Of a DNA stretch of 8,372 nucleotides, positions 1 to 6,039 are shown piece after piece; position 1 is the first letter of the stretch, and each line of letters opens with the position of its first letter. The stretch is from Nitrospirota bacterium (GTDB lineage: Bacteria > Nitrospirota > Thermodesulfovibrionia > Thermodesulfovibrionales > JdFR-86). The notes beneath the pieces are model-generated. The model had not been told where the DNA came from, did no database searches, and saw nothing but the letters and a program-made list of their open reading frames with translations. The DNA is taken from positions 1 through 8,372 of the forward strand of contig DAOUWH010000059.1 in the NCBI GenBank assembly GCA_030667205.1, given 5' to 3'. The translations under genes and the position numbers were made by a program.

Positions 1-26
1 ATATTAAGGCATAGGAGGACGGGAAT

Positions 27-1145
27 ATGAAGCTCACCGTAACGAGGCAGGAACTGCTGGATAGGCTCTCCAACATCCAGAACATAGTCGAAAAGAGAAA
101 TACGATGCCAATTCTGAGCCACTTTCTGCTCGACGCAAAGAAGAAAGGCTCCGCCATAACGGCCACCGACATCGAGACCGCCCTCAGGGAGCCCATCGAG
201 TTGGCAGTGGCCGAGGAGGGCAGGCTCTGCATACCGGCAAGAAAACTCTTTGAGATAGTCAAGGAGGTCGACGGCGACCTGACCATCGAGACCGAGGACT
301 CAGAATGGATACGGGTGAGCGCCGGGAAGTCCAGCTTCAGGCTTGCCTGCCTGCCGCCGGACGAGTTTCCGTCATGGCCCGAGATGGAAGACGCAAAAGA
401 GATAGGGCTTGAGCCCGCCTCGCTTGCGAAGATGATAGAGAAGACCATCTACGCCGCCGGAGAGAGCGACACCCGGTACACCTTAAACGGACTCCTGTTT
501 CACATCACCGGGGGCAAGATAACCATCGTGGGCACCGACGGGCACAGGATGGCGGTGATAGAGAGCGAGGCGCCCTCGGCAACGGAGGAGACAAAGATCA
601 TCGTGCCCAGAAAGACCGTCTCGGAGCTGAGAAAATTCCTCGTCGCCCAGGGCGACTCGCCGGGGCGAGAGGCCGAAGGCACCGTGATGATGCTCATCGG
701 GAAGAACAACATCCTGTTCAGGATAGGCGACATAGAGTTCCTGGCCCGGCTCATCGAGGGCACATATCCCGACTACATGCAGGTCATCCCCGCGAAGAAC
801 GAAAAGAAGCTCAAGGCCGACAGGGGCGCCTTTATTAAAGCCCTCAGAAGGGTCTCCATCATGAGCCGCGAGCGCTCAAACGCCGTGAAGCTCGAACTCG
901 AAAGCGGCACCATGACCTTAAGCAGCTCCAACCCCGACATCGGCGAGGCCACCGACACCGTGCCCGTGGAGTTTCAGGGCGAAGGCATGGCCGTGGGCTT
1001 TAACGCGCGCTATCTGCTGGACGTGCTCCAGGCCATGAGCGCCGACAACGTGCTGTTCGAGCTTCAGGACCCGTTAAGCCCCACGCTCCTTAAAGAGGAA
1101 GGCGACGAGACCTACCGCTGCGTGGCCATGCCCATGAGGATATAG
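27..1145 (+). CDS. dnaN: DNA polymerase III subunit beta (sliding clamp)
   Basis: This is the ring-shaped processivity clamp that dimerises around DNA and tethers DNA polymerase III and other clamp-binding partners. The 372-residue length is normal for the three-domain bacterial clamp. Family hallmarks are visible: the N-terminal stretch NTMPILSHFLLDA (about residues 25-37), the LPPDEFPSWP segment near residue 110, a central region with GTDGHRMA (about 170-177), and the C-terminal end CVAMPMRI, which closes the last domain like the usual MPMR tail. A strong Shine-Dalgarno, AGGAGGA at 13-19, lies 7 nt before the ATG and fixes the start. The gene is complete and followed within 25 bp by an intrinsic terminator, so it ends its transcription unit. 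dnaA would be expected just upstream, outside the window. Identification is by family recognition and is very secure. Confidence 0.98.
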   Translation: MKLTVTRQELLDRLSNIQNIVEKRNTMPILSHFLLDAKKKGSAITATDIETALREPIELAVAEEGRLCIPARKLFEIVKEVDGDLTIETEDSEWIRVSAGKSSFRLACLPPDEFPSWPEMEDAKEIGLEPASLAKMIEKTIYAAGESDTRYTLNGLLFHITGGKITIVGTDGHRMAVIESEAPSATEETKIIVPRKTVSELRKFLVAQGDSPGREAEGTVMMLIGKNNILFRIGDIEFLARLIEGTYPDYMQVIPAKNEKKLKADRGAFIKALRRVSIMSRERSNAVKLELESGTMTLSSSNPDIGEATDTVPVEFQGEGMAVGFNARYLLDVLQAMSADNVLFELQDPLSPTLLKEEGDETYRCVAMPMRI

Positions 1146-1165
1146 CGCTTACAATTGAACCGCAT

Positions 1166-1339
1166 TTAAAAGGCGTCCCGGAGCGATTCCGGGACGCCTT
1201 TTTTGCCATTTCCGGCCTTTTCAAGTATATCCTCGGCAGAGCCAATGTGACCTATAGTTCCCAAACCATACAATAAGGTGGGTATTAATATTATTGCGAT
1301 TAAAATTAAATATCGTGGCGATTTAATTATTTGTTTCAT
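1166..1339 (-). CDS. Small single-pass membrane or secreted protein, 57 aa, possibly truncated
   Basis: A short ORF, found by reading the minus strand, begins MKQIIKSPRY and continues with a strongly hydrophobic run LILIAIILIPTLLYGLG (about residues 11-27). It then has a polar tail, GSAEDILEKAGNGKK, and ends at residue 57. The basic start plus hydrophobic core looks like a signal peptide or N-terminal anchor. A good Shine-Dalgarno, GGAGG at 1354-1350, sits 10 nt before the ATG. The final ten codons (GVPESLRDAF) are read through the dnaN terminator stem, so the natural C-terminus may have been lost at the edge of the AT-rich module. If the upstream lipoprotein frame is restored, its stop overlaps this start by 17 nt, suggesting translational coupling. 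I do not recognise a family. Function is unknown; the reality of the gene rests on the RBS, hydrophobic segment and context. Confidence 0.6.
   Translation of the reverse strand: MKQIIKSPRYLILIAIILIPTLLYGLGTIGHIGSAEDILEKAGNGKKGVPESLRDAF
1168..1202 (+). terminator. Intrinsic terminator of dnaN, possibly bidirectional
   Basis: A 12-bp perfect stem pairs 1171-1182 with 1188-1199 around a 5-nt loop (GCGAT). Adding the flanking AAA/TTT gives 15 bp. A run of six T (1199-1204) follows on the plus strand, which is a textbook Rho-independent terminator placed 22 nt after the dnaN stop. Read on the minus strand the same stem is followed by only four T, so it could also stop transcription of the opposing lipoprotein module. 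The last codons of the small minus-strand ORF (1166-1339) lie inside the stem. Confidence 0.92.
1187..1206 (+). repeat. Left copy of 20-nt direct repeat bracketing the AT-rich module
   Basis: The sequence TTCCGGGACGCCTTTTTTGC comprises the right arm and T-run of the dnaN terminator. It recurs in the same orientation at 2603-2622 with one mismatch (G to A at the seventh base). The two copies lie 1416 bp apart and enclose the AT-rich lipoprotein module. Only this copy has the matching left stem arm, so only this copy is a good terminator. Confidence 0.75.
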
Positions 1340-1473
1340 CCGACTTCAGCCTCCCCCCTTTAATCTCTATTGATACATAGTCCTTAAGATTCGCATTTGC
1401 ACTCTGTTTAATACGTACGTCTACAGATTTATTACGTTTTGAATCGATAATTGCGAGGCCTGGTACCCCCCCC
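1323..1473 (-). other. Alternative-frame 3' extension of the lipoprotein gene after a G8 tract
   Basis: The coding strand has eight G in a row (complement of 1466-1473) at residues 345-347 of the lipoprotein. With seven G the frame continues as VPGLAIIDSKRNKSVDV and on through KDYVSIEIKGG to a TAA at 1325-1323, 47 codons later. This tail has alternating hydrophobic residues typical of beta strands. It ends 17 nt inside the start of the 57-aa ORF, the usual layout of coupled genes. With nine G the frame stops within about 17 codons. Possible causes are an assembly or sequencing indel, a phase-variable tract, slippage, or a true frameshift mutation. Confidence 0.6.
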
Positions 1474-2505
1474 TATATCATTAATCCCGAACATTCTGTA
1501 AAACTGCAAATGAGTTGAAAAATAGTATTCTTCCCTCCCTTTTTTGTAAGAAGAGTCCGTCTTCATATGCGGATTGTTATCGTAGTATTCCTTTTTCTTG
1601 CTGACAAAAAACTCTATCACTTTTTCCAGAGGGTCCTCAGTGACGTATTCTATGATGACAGGACTACCATCTATTCCCGTGCGGAATCCTGTTCTCCTGG
1701 AATTTGGATATCTCGTAATGGTCTCAAGCATCCGTTTAAGGTCTTGCGGCTCGGGGCCTTCCGCGTCTTTCTCGGGATAGATGATTTTTCTCTTGAATTC
1801 ATGCCCGAACTTGGGGGATATCTCTATCATGATTTTATCGCCTTTGAACTTCAGTGCCTCTCTCACGCCCTCTTTTATATAGTATTTATATCCTTCGGGC
1901 TTATGAAACGTATAGAGACGATCTTCCGAATATTCAATTACACCGGGCGTCTCGGTTTTTCGTACAATTGTTAGTATGAAATCTCTGATATCTCCGGTAT
2001 GGCCGTCTATTATTCTGTAAACACTAACTCCCCTGCCTAAAAGGGTCTCAAATACGTACTGGGTCTTCTGTTTTAGTCTTATTTTCTTTTCAGCATCTAC
2101 GATGATGTATCTTGAGCCGTCTGCCTTCTCAACTATATTTATGCTTTCATATGGAAACTCAGGCGCGAACAGTTCTTCGAGATATTTGTCCTCTATCGGC
2201 TTCCCGGGCTCGCCGAGTATCTTTCTAATCTCTTTTTCCTCTTTCTCTATTCTTTCTCTCTCTCGTTCTTTTCTTGCCTCGACCATTTCACGGACTTCTT
2301 TCCCTATCCCCCGTTTCTCGGCCTCCTCCAGCATCCTTTCATCTAATTTCTCCTGATATTCCTCCATTATCTTCTGTGCCTGTTCCAGGCGCTTCTCTTC
2401 ATCATCGTCCTTGGCGCATCCAATAAACAGGACAAAACAGGAGAGCAGAGATATGAAAAGTAATCTTGAAAGACTGACGCCTGAGATGAATGGTCCTCTT
2501 TTCAT
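1432..2505 (-). CDS. Predicted lipoprotein with charged coiled-coil region, function unknown; 3' end probably frameshifted
   Basis: The protein has a lipoprotein signal: basic MKRG, a hydrophobic run LLFISLLSCFVLF, then IGC with the candidate lipidated Cys at residue 30. The -3 residue is Phe, so the lipobox is slightly non-standard. Residues 33 to about 95 are a Glu/Lys/Arg-rich stretch typical of a coiled coil. The rest alternates beta-type segments with charged ones; around 268-320 (YPNSRRTGFRT then EDPLEKVIEFFVSKKKEYY) it resembles a small periplasmic domain, but I cannot name a family. The ATG follows a G-rich run at 2511-2516. A good promoter lies at 2583-2555. The frame ends just after a G8 tract (plus 1473-1466). 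Deleting one G gives 47 further protein-like residues, ending at 1323 and overlapping the next ORF, for 393 aa in total. Base composition is lower in GC than the flanks (26/60 GC at 1981-2040 against 35/60 in gyrB at 3961-4020), suggesting acquisition. Confidence 0.8.
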   Translation of the reverse strand: MKRGPFISGVSLSRLLFISLLSCFVLFIGCAKDDDEEKRLEQAQKIMEEYQEKLDERMLEEAEKRGIGKEVREMVEARKERERERIEKEEKEIRKILGEPGKPIEDKYLEELFAPEFPYESINIVEKADGSRYIIVDAEKKIRLKQKTQYVFETLLGRGVSVYRIIDGHTGDIRDFILTIVRKTETPGVIEYSEDRLYTFHKPEGYKYYIKEGVREALKFKGDKIMIEISPKFGHEFKRKIIYPEKDAEGPEPQDLKRMLETITRYPNSRRTGFRTGIDGSPVIIEYVTEDPLEKVIEFFVSKKKEYYDNNPHMKTDSSYKKGREEYYFSTHLQFYRMFGINDIGGGTRPRNYRFKT

Positions 2506-2554
2506 TGTTCCCCCCGTTACCGTGCAGAAACCAAAAAGCCCTTCCGGTAGGCAT

Positions 2555-2583
2555 ATTTAATGCGTATCGGGGCTAAATGTCAA
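2555..2583 (-). promoter_or_regulatory. Sigma-70-type promoter of the lipoprotein operon
   Basis: On the minus strand there is a perfect -35 hexamer TTGACA (2583-2578), a 17-nt spacer and a -10 hexamer TTAAAT (2560-2555, 4 of 6 consensus matches). Transcription would start near 2548, leaving a leader of roughly 43 nt before the ATG at 2505. The promoter lies 19 bp inside the right copy of the flanking direct repeat, so the AT-rich module appears to carry its own promoter. Confidence 0.65.
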
Positions 2584-2602
2584 GGGCTAATAACGCCACG
2601 GC

Positions 2603-2622
2603 TTCCGGAACGCCTTTTTTGC
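2603..2622 (+). repeat. Right copy of 20-nt direct repeat bracketing the AT-rich module
   Basis: TTCCGGAACGCCTTTTTTGC matches the 3' half of the dnaN terminator (1187-1206) at 19 of 20 positions and in the same orientation. The sequence before it lacks the complementary GGCGTCCCGG arm, so here it does not form the same hairpin. It marks the point where base composition begins to return to the GC-rich level of gyrB. Confidence 0.7.
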
Positions 2623-2641
2623 GCTTTCTGAGCGCATTTTT
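2620..2641 (+). other. Small hairpin with T-run, weak terminator-like
   Basis: TGCGCT (2620-2625) pairs with AGCGCA (2631-2636) around a 5-nt loop and is followed by five T (2637-2641). No plus-strand gene lies immediately upstream for it to terminate, since the neighbouring gene is divergent. It could be a relic of a terminator for whatever once preceded gyrB here, or chance. The stem is short. Confidence 0.3.
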
Positions 2642-2667
2642 GACCCCATTTAAAGCCCCTTTTCCCG

Positions 2668-2695
2668 GGCCTCCCTCCGAGCCTCGGCGGAGGCC
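2668..2695. other. GC-rich inverted repeat upstream of gyrB
   Basis: GGCCTCC (2668-2674) pairs perfectly with GGAGGCC (2689-2695). After a small internal bulge, CCGA (2677-2680) can pair with TCGG (2684-2687) around a 3-nt loop. No T-run follows. It lies about 120 bp before the gyrB start, upstream of the candidate promoter, so it might be an operator-like or structural element. No function can be assigned from sequence. Apart from this, the hairpin at 2620 and the promoter candidates, I see no gene in the 305 bp between the lipoprotein and gyrB starts. Confidence 0.35.
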
Positions 2696-2743
2696 TGAAA
2701 TTTGCAACGATTTCAACGCCTTAAAACCGCATTTTTCCAACAT

Positions 2744-2772
2744 TTTTCAGCCCAAATAAGGTAAAATATATA
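2744..2772 (+). promoter_or_regulatory. Candidate gyrB promoter
   Basis: TTTTCA (2744-2749, 4 of 6 matches to the -35 consensus), a 17-nt spacer, then TATATA (2767-2772, 4 of 6 matches to -10) within the AT-rich stretch before gyrB. The predicted start near 2779 gives a leader of about 32 nt containing the ribosome binding site AGGGGAG (2801-2807). Neighbouring AT-rich hexamers such as TAAAAT (2762-2767) make the exact position uncertain. Confidence 0.4.
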
Positions 2773-2810
2773 GATACGCTTTTGACAAAAAATCAACGGC
2801 AGGGGAGACT

Positions 2811-5189
2811 ATGGCAAAGGCAGAAAAAGACACCTACACAGCGGAGGACATAAAGATACTGAAGGGCCTCTCCGCTGTAAGAAAAAGGCCCGCGATGTAT
2901 GTCGGCACCACCGGCCCGGAGGGCCTGCACCACCTCGTCTACGAGGTAGTCGACAACAGCGTTGACGAGGCCATGGCGGGCTACTGCAATAATGTCGAAG
3001 TGATAATCCGCAGGAACGGCTCCTGCACCGTGACCGACGACGGCAGGGGCATCCCCACCGGAACGCACAAGGGCGACCCCAAGGGGCGCTCGGCGGCCGA
3101 GATAGTCCTGACCGAGCTTCACGCCGGGGGGAAGTTCGAAAACAAGGCATACAAAATATCCGGCGGCCTGCACGGCGTCGGCGTCTCGGTGGTAAACGCG
3201 CTATCGGAGTGGCTTGAGCTTGAAGTCAGGCAGGACGGACATCTCTACCAGATGCGCTTTGAGCGCGGCAGGCCCATCGGCAAGCTCGAGGTAGCCGGCA
3301 AGACCAAGCGGACCGGCACCACCGTTACGTTCATGCCCGACAGCGAGGTGTTCGAGACCACGGAGCTGAGCTACGAGACCCTGAGCAAGCGCCTCAGGGA
3401 GCTTGCCTTCCTGAACTGCGGCCTCCGGATTACCATACAGGACGAGCGCACCGAGCGCAGGAACGAATTTCATTACGAGGGGGGCATCGTCTCCTTCGTC
3501 GAGCACCACAACAAGAACAAGACCCCGCTTCATCCAAAACCCGTCTACATTACGGGCGAGAAGAACGGCGTTTCCGTGGAGCTTGCCCTGCAGTACAACG
3601 ACTCCTACGCCGAGCAGGTATATACCTACGCAAACAACATAAACACCCGCGAGGGAGGCACCCACCTGGTGGGCTTTAAGTCCGCCCTTACGCGCACGGC
3701 CAACAACTACGCAGGCTCCATGAAGTTAAAGGAGAGCCTGAGCGGCGACGACATCCGCGAGGGCATTACCGCCGTGCTAAGCGTAAAGCTGCCGAACCCC
3801 CAGTTCGAGGGGCAGACCAAGATGAAGCTCGGCAACTCCGAGGTTAAATGGATCGTGGAGTCCATCGTAAACGACCAGCTGGGGCAGTACTTCGAGGAAA
3901 ACCCCTCAGTGGCGAGAAAGATACTTGAAAAGGCTGTGCAGGCCTCGCGCGCAAGAGAGGCGGCCAGAAAAGCACGCGAGCTTGCCAGAAGAAAAGGGCC
4001 GCTTGAGGACACGATGCTTCCGGGTAAGCTTGCGGACTGCTCCGAGAAGGACCCCGCCCTAAGCGAACTCTTCATCGTCGAGGGCGACTCCGCCGGGGGC
4101 TCGGCAAAGCAGGGCAGGGACCGCCGCTACCAGGCGATACTGCCCCTCAGGGGAAAAATACTCAACGTGGAGAAGGCGCGCTTTGACAAGATGCTTGCCT
4201 CCGAGGAGATAAAGGTCCTGATATCGGCCATCGGCACGAGCATCGGCAAGGAAGATTTCAAGATAGAGAAGGCCCGCTACCACAAGATAATCATCATGAC
4301 CGACGCCGACGTAGACGGCGCGCACATAAGGACGCTGCTTCTGACGTTCTTCTTCAGGCAGATGCCGGAGATTATCGAGAGGGGTTATCTGTACATCGCC
4401 CAGCCCCCTCTTTATAAGGTCAAAAAGGGCAAGACCGAGCGCTACCTCCAGAACGACGCCGAACTGACGGACATGCTCTTTGAGCTTGCCGCCGAGGAGC
4501 TTGCGCTCCGCGTAAAGGGCAAATCCGCAAAAGGCAAGGCCCTCCTTCCGCACCTGAAGCGGCTGGAAGACTTCGAAAATCTCCTTGGGTGGTTCGAAAG
4601 AAGGCGCTGGGACCCCGAGCTCGTAAGGCTCATGCTCGAGAGCGAGGTGGGCAAGGAGACCCTCAGGGACAAAAAGAAGCTCGCCGGGTTCCTCGGGGAA
4701 GCGGGCCGTAGGCTCCCGGACCTCTCGGTGGGAGAGATTAAGCCCGACGAAGAGCACGAAAGCCACCAGGTACAGCTTCAGCGCAACAGCTACCGCCTCA
4801 AGCTGGGCGTAAGCTTCATCGCGATGCCCGAGTACAGGGACCTGGCAAAGCTCCACTCGGCTCTCGGCGACCTGGGCGACGCCCCGTATATGGTGACTGT
4901 CAAGGAGGCCGAAAGGGAGATAGACGGCACCGGCGCCCTCCTGGAGTTTGTGCTCGATACGGCGAAGAAGGGCCTTAACATCCAGCGTTACAAGGGCCTT
5001 GGCGAGATGAACCCCCGGCAGCTATGGGATACCACTATGGACAGCGACCGCCGCACCCTTTTGCAGGTTACGGTGGAGGACGCCATAGAGAGCGACGACA
5101 TATTCACCGTGCTCATGGGCGACCATGTAGAGCCAAGGAAAGCCTTCATCGTAAAGCACGCCCTCGAGGCGCGGAACATAGATATTTAA
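2811..5189 (+). CDS. gyrB: DNA gyrase subunit B
   Basis: This is the ATPase subunit of DNA gyrase, which with GyrA introduces negative supercoils. The GHKL ATPase site is intact: YEVVDNSVDEA with E45 and N49, DDGRGIP (76-82), and LHGVGVSVVNALS. The transducer segment contains FEGQTKMKLGN. The TOPRIM domain has EGDSAGG starting at E424 and DADVDG with acidic residues D498, D500 and D502, the same numbers as the E. coli catalytic residues. QRYKGLGEMNP (about 725-735) and the NIDI end complete the C-terminal domain. At 792 aa it is near the 804 of E. coli because it carries the long insertion between TOPRIM and tail (about 545-690), typical of proteobacterial-type GyrB; ParE and Gram-positive GyrB lack it. 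AGGGGAG at 2801-2807 lies only 3 nt from the ATG, but MAKAEKDTYTAEDI is a normal N-terminus. The gene is complete. Confidence 0.98.
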   Translation: MAKAEKDTYTAEDIKILKGLSAVRKRPAMYVGTTGPEGLHHLVYEVVDNSVDEAMAGYCNNVEVIIRRNGSCTVTDDGRGIPTGTHKGDPKGRSAAEIVLTELHAGGKFENKAYKISGGLHGVGVSVVNALSEWLELEVRQDGHLYQMRFERGRPIGKLEVAGKTKRTGTTVTFMPDSEVFETTELSYETLSKRLRELAFLNCGLRITIQDERTERRNEFHYEGGIVSFVEHHNKNKTPLHPKPVYITGEKNGVSVELALQYNDSYAEQVYTYANNINTREGGTHLVGFKSALTRTANNYAGSMKLKESLSGDDIREGITAVLSVKLPNPQFEGQTKMKLGNSEVKWIVESIVNDQLGQYFEENPSVARKILEKAVQASRAREAARKARELARRKGPLEDTMLPGKLADCSEKDPALSELFIVEGDSAGGSAKQGRDRRYQAILPLRGKILNVEKARFDKMLASEEIKVLISAIGTSIGKEDFKIEKARYHKIIIMTDADVDGAHIRTLLLTFFFRQMPEIIERGYLYIAQPPLYKVKKGKTERYLQNDAELTDMLFELAAEELALRVKGKSAKGKALLPHLKRLEDFENLLGWFERRRWDPELVRLMLESEVGKETLRDKKKLAGFLGEAGRRLPDLSVGEIKPDEEHESHQVQLQRNSYRLKLGVSFIAMPEYRDLAKLHSALGDLGDAPYMVTVKEAEREIDGTGALLEFVLDTAKKGLNIQRYKGLGEMNPRQLWDTTMDSDRRTLLQVTVEDAIESDDIFTVLMGDHVEPRKAFIVKHALEARNIDI

Positions 5190-5198
5190 AAAAATAAT

Positions 5199-5219
5199 TC
5201 CCCCTTTTCCACCGGGGGA
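5199..5219. repeat. CCCCC/GGGGG hairpin downstream of gyrB (intergenic repeat copy 1)
   Basis: TCCCCC (5199-5204) pairs with GGGGGA (5214-5219), with TTTTCCACC in the loop. The core TCCCCCTTTTCCA recurs exactly at 6877-6889 after parB, so this looks like a dispersed intergenic element rather than a gene-specific signal. It starts 9 bp after the gyrB stop and could weaken transcription into parA, but no T-run follows on the plus strand. Confidence 0.55.
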
Positions 5220-5247
5220 TAACAAGTTTGGATTTTAAATTTGTTTA

Positions 5248-5275
5248 GAATTTAGGTATTCGAATTTAGGATTTA
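5248..5275 (+). repeat. Two 14-bp AT-rich tandem units before parA
   Basis: GAATTTAGG occurs at 5248-5256 and again at 5262-5270, a period of 14 bp within a strongly AT-rich stretch. The second copy supplies AGGA (5268-5271), the only plausible ribosome binding site for parA, 9 nt from its ATG. It may be a remnant of a low-complexity intergenic repeat, a promoter region or a binding site; sequence alone does not decide. Confidence 0.4.
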
Positions 5276-5280
5276 TCCTT

Positions 5281-6039
5281 ATGGGCAAAGTAATAGCAAT
5301 AGCAAACCAGAAAGGCGGGGTCGGAAAGACCACCACCACCATAAACCTCGCGGCCTCGCTTGCCCTCGCGGGCGAGGACATCCTTATAATAGACACCGAC
5401 CCGCAGGGAAACACCACGAGCGGCCTTGGCGCGGAGGCCGCGGAGGGGCTCTACGAGGTAATGACCGGTCGGCTTACGGCCGAGGAAGCTTTACAAGAGA
5501 CAAACGTGGACCATCTGTTTCTCGTCTCTTCCTCGGACGACCTGCTGGGCCTCGAGATAGAGCTTATAGGGGCCGCCGGAAGAGAGAGTACCCTCCTGGA
5601 GAAGCTTCGGGACATGCGCGAGAAGTACCGCTATATATTCATCGACTGCCCGCCCTCGCTGGGGCTGCTGACGCTCAACGCCCTTGTGGCGGCGGACTCG
5701 GTGCTCGTGCCCATGCAGTGCGAGTACTATGCGCTTGAGGGCCTGGGAAAGCTCACCCGCACGCTCAGGCTCGTCCGGGGGTCTTTTAACCCCTCGCTGG
5801 ACATCGAGGGCATCCTGCTTACGATGTTCGACTCGCGCAACACGCTGTCGCGGCAGGTCGCGGGGGAGATAAGAAAACATTTCGGCCCTCAGGTATATAC
5901 TACCGTGATACCGAGGAACGTCACGCTCGCCGAGGCCCCGAGCCACGGCAAGCCAGTGCTGCTGTACGATTCGCGCTCGATGGGGGCGCAGAGCTATCTT
6001 GCCCTCGCACAGGAGATCTTAAACGGAGGTGTGCGGTGA
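5281..6039 (+). CDS. parA: Chromosome-partitioning ATPase ParA (Soj type)
   Basis: This deviant-Walker ATPase binds DNA non-specifically as an ATP dimer and drives segregation of ParB-parS origin complexes. It starts MGKVIAIANQKGGVGKTTTT. The deviant Walker A has signature Lys11 and P-loop Lys16. DTDPQGN follows at 38-44 (Walker A' with D40). Walker B is FIDCPPSLG with D122. The 252-residue length and absence of an N-terminal helix-turn-helix domain mark it as the chromosomal Soj type, not the longer P1/F plasmid ParA. In-frame stops upstream and no earlier start support the ATG at 5281, although its Shine-Dalgarno (AGGA, 9 nt away) is weak. Its stop overlaps the parB start by 4 nt (GTGA), so the two are translationally coupled. 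Lying directly behind gyrB fits an origin-proximal position. Confidence 0.96.
   Translation: MGKVIAIANQKGGVGKTTTTINLAASLALAGEDILIIDTDPQGNTTSGLGAEAAEGLYEVMTGRLTAEEALQETNVDHLFLVSSSDDLLGLEIELIGAAGRESTLLEKLRDMREKYRYIFIDCPPSLGLLTLNALVAADSVLVPMQCEYYALEGLGKLTRTLRLVRGSFNPSLDIEGILLTMFDSRNTLSRQVAGEIRKHFGPQVYTTVIPRNVTLAEAPSHGKPVLLYDSRSMGAQSYLALAQEILNGGVR

Noticed and set aside
1567..1974. Plus-strand ORF of 135 codons opposite the lipoprotein gene
   Set aside because: It has no ribosome binding site and no recognisable motifs. The minus strand has a promoter, SD, signal peptide and coherent protein, so this is a shadow.
2577..2759. 60-codon plus-strand ORF upstream of gyrB
   Set aside because: It covers the direct repeat, hairpins and promoter candidates, has no SD and a low-complexity Pro/Phe composition; not convincing as a gene.
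2782..2787. Perfect TTGACA just before gyrB
   Set aside because: A matching -10 would fall at or inside the gyrB start codon, so it cannot drive gyrB from its annotated ATG; probably chance in AT-rich sequence.
4059..4856. Long minus-strand ORF (265 codons) inside gyrB
   Set aside because: It lies antisense to the conserved TOPRIM and insertion region of gyrB, has no recognisable domain or SD, and is expected from GC-rich codon bias.
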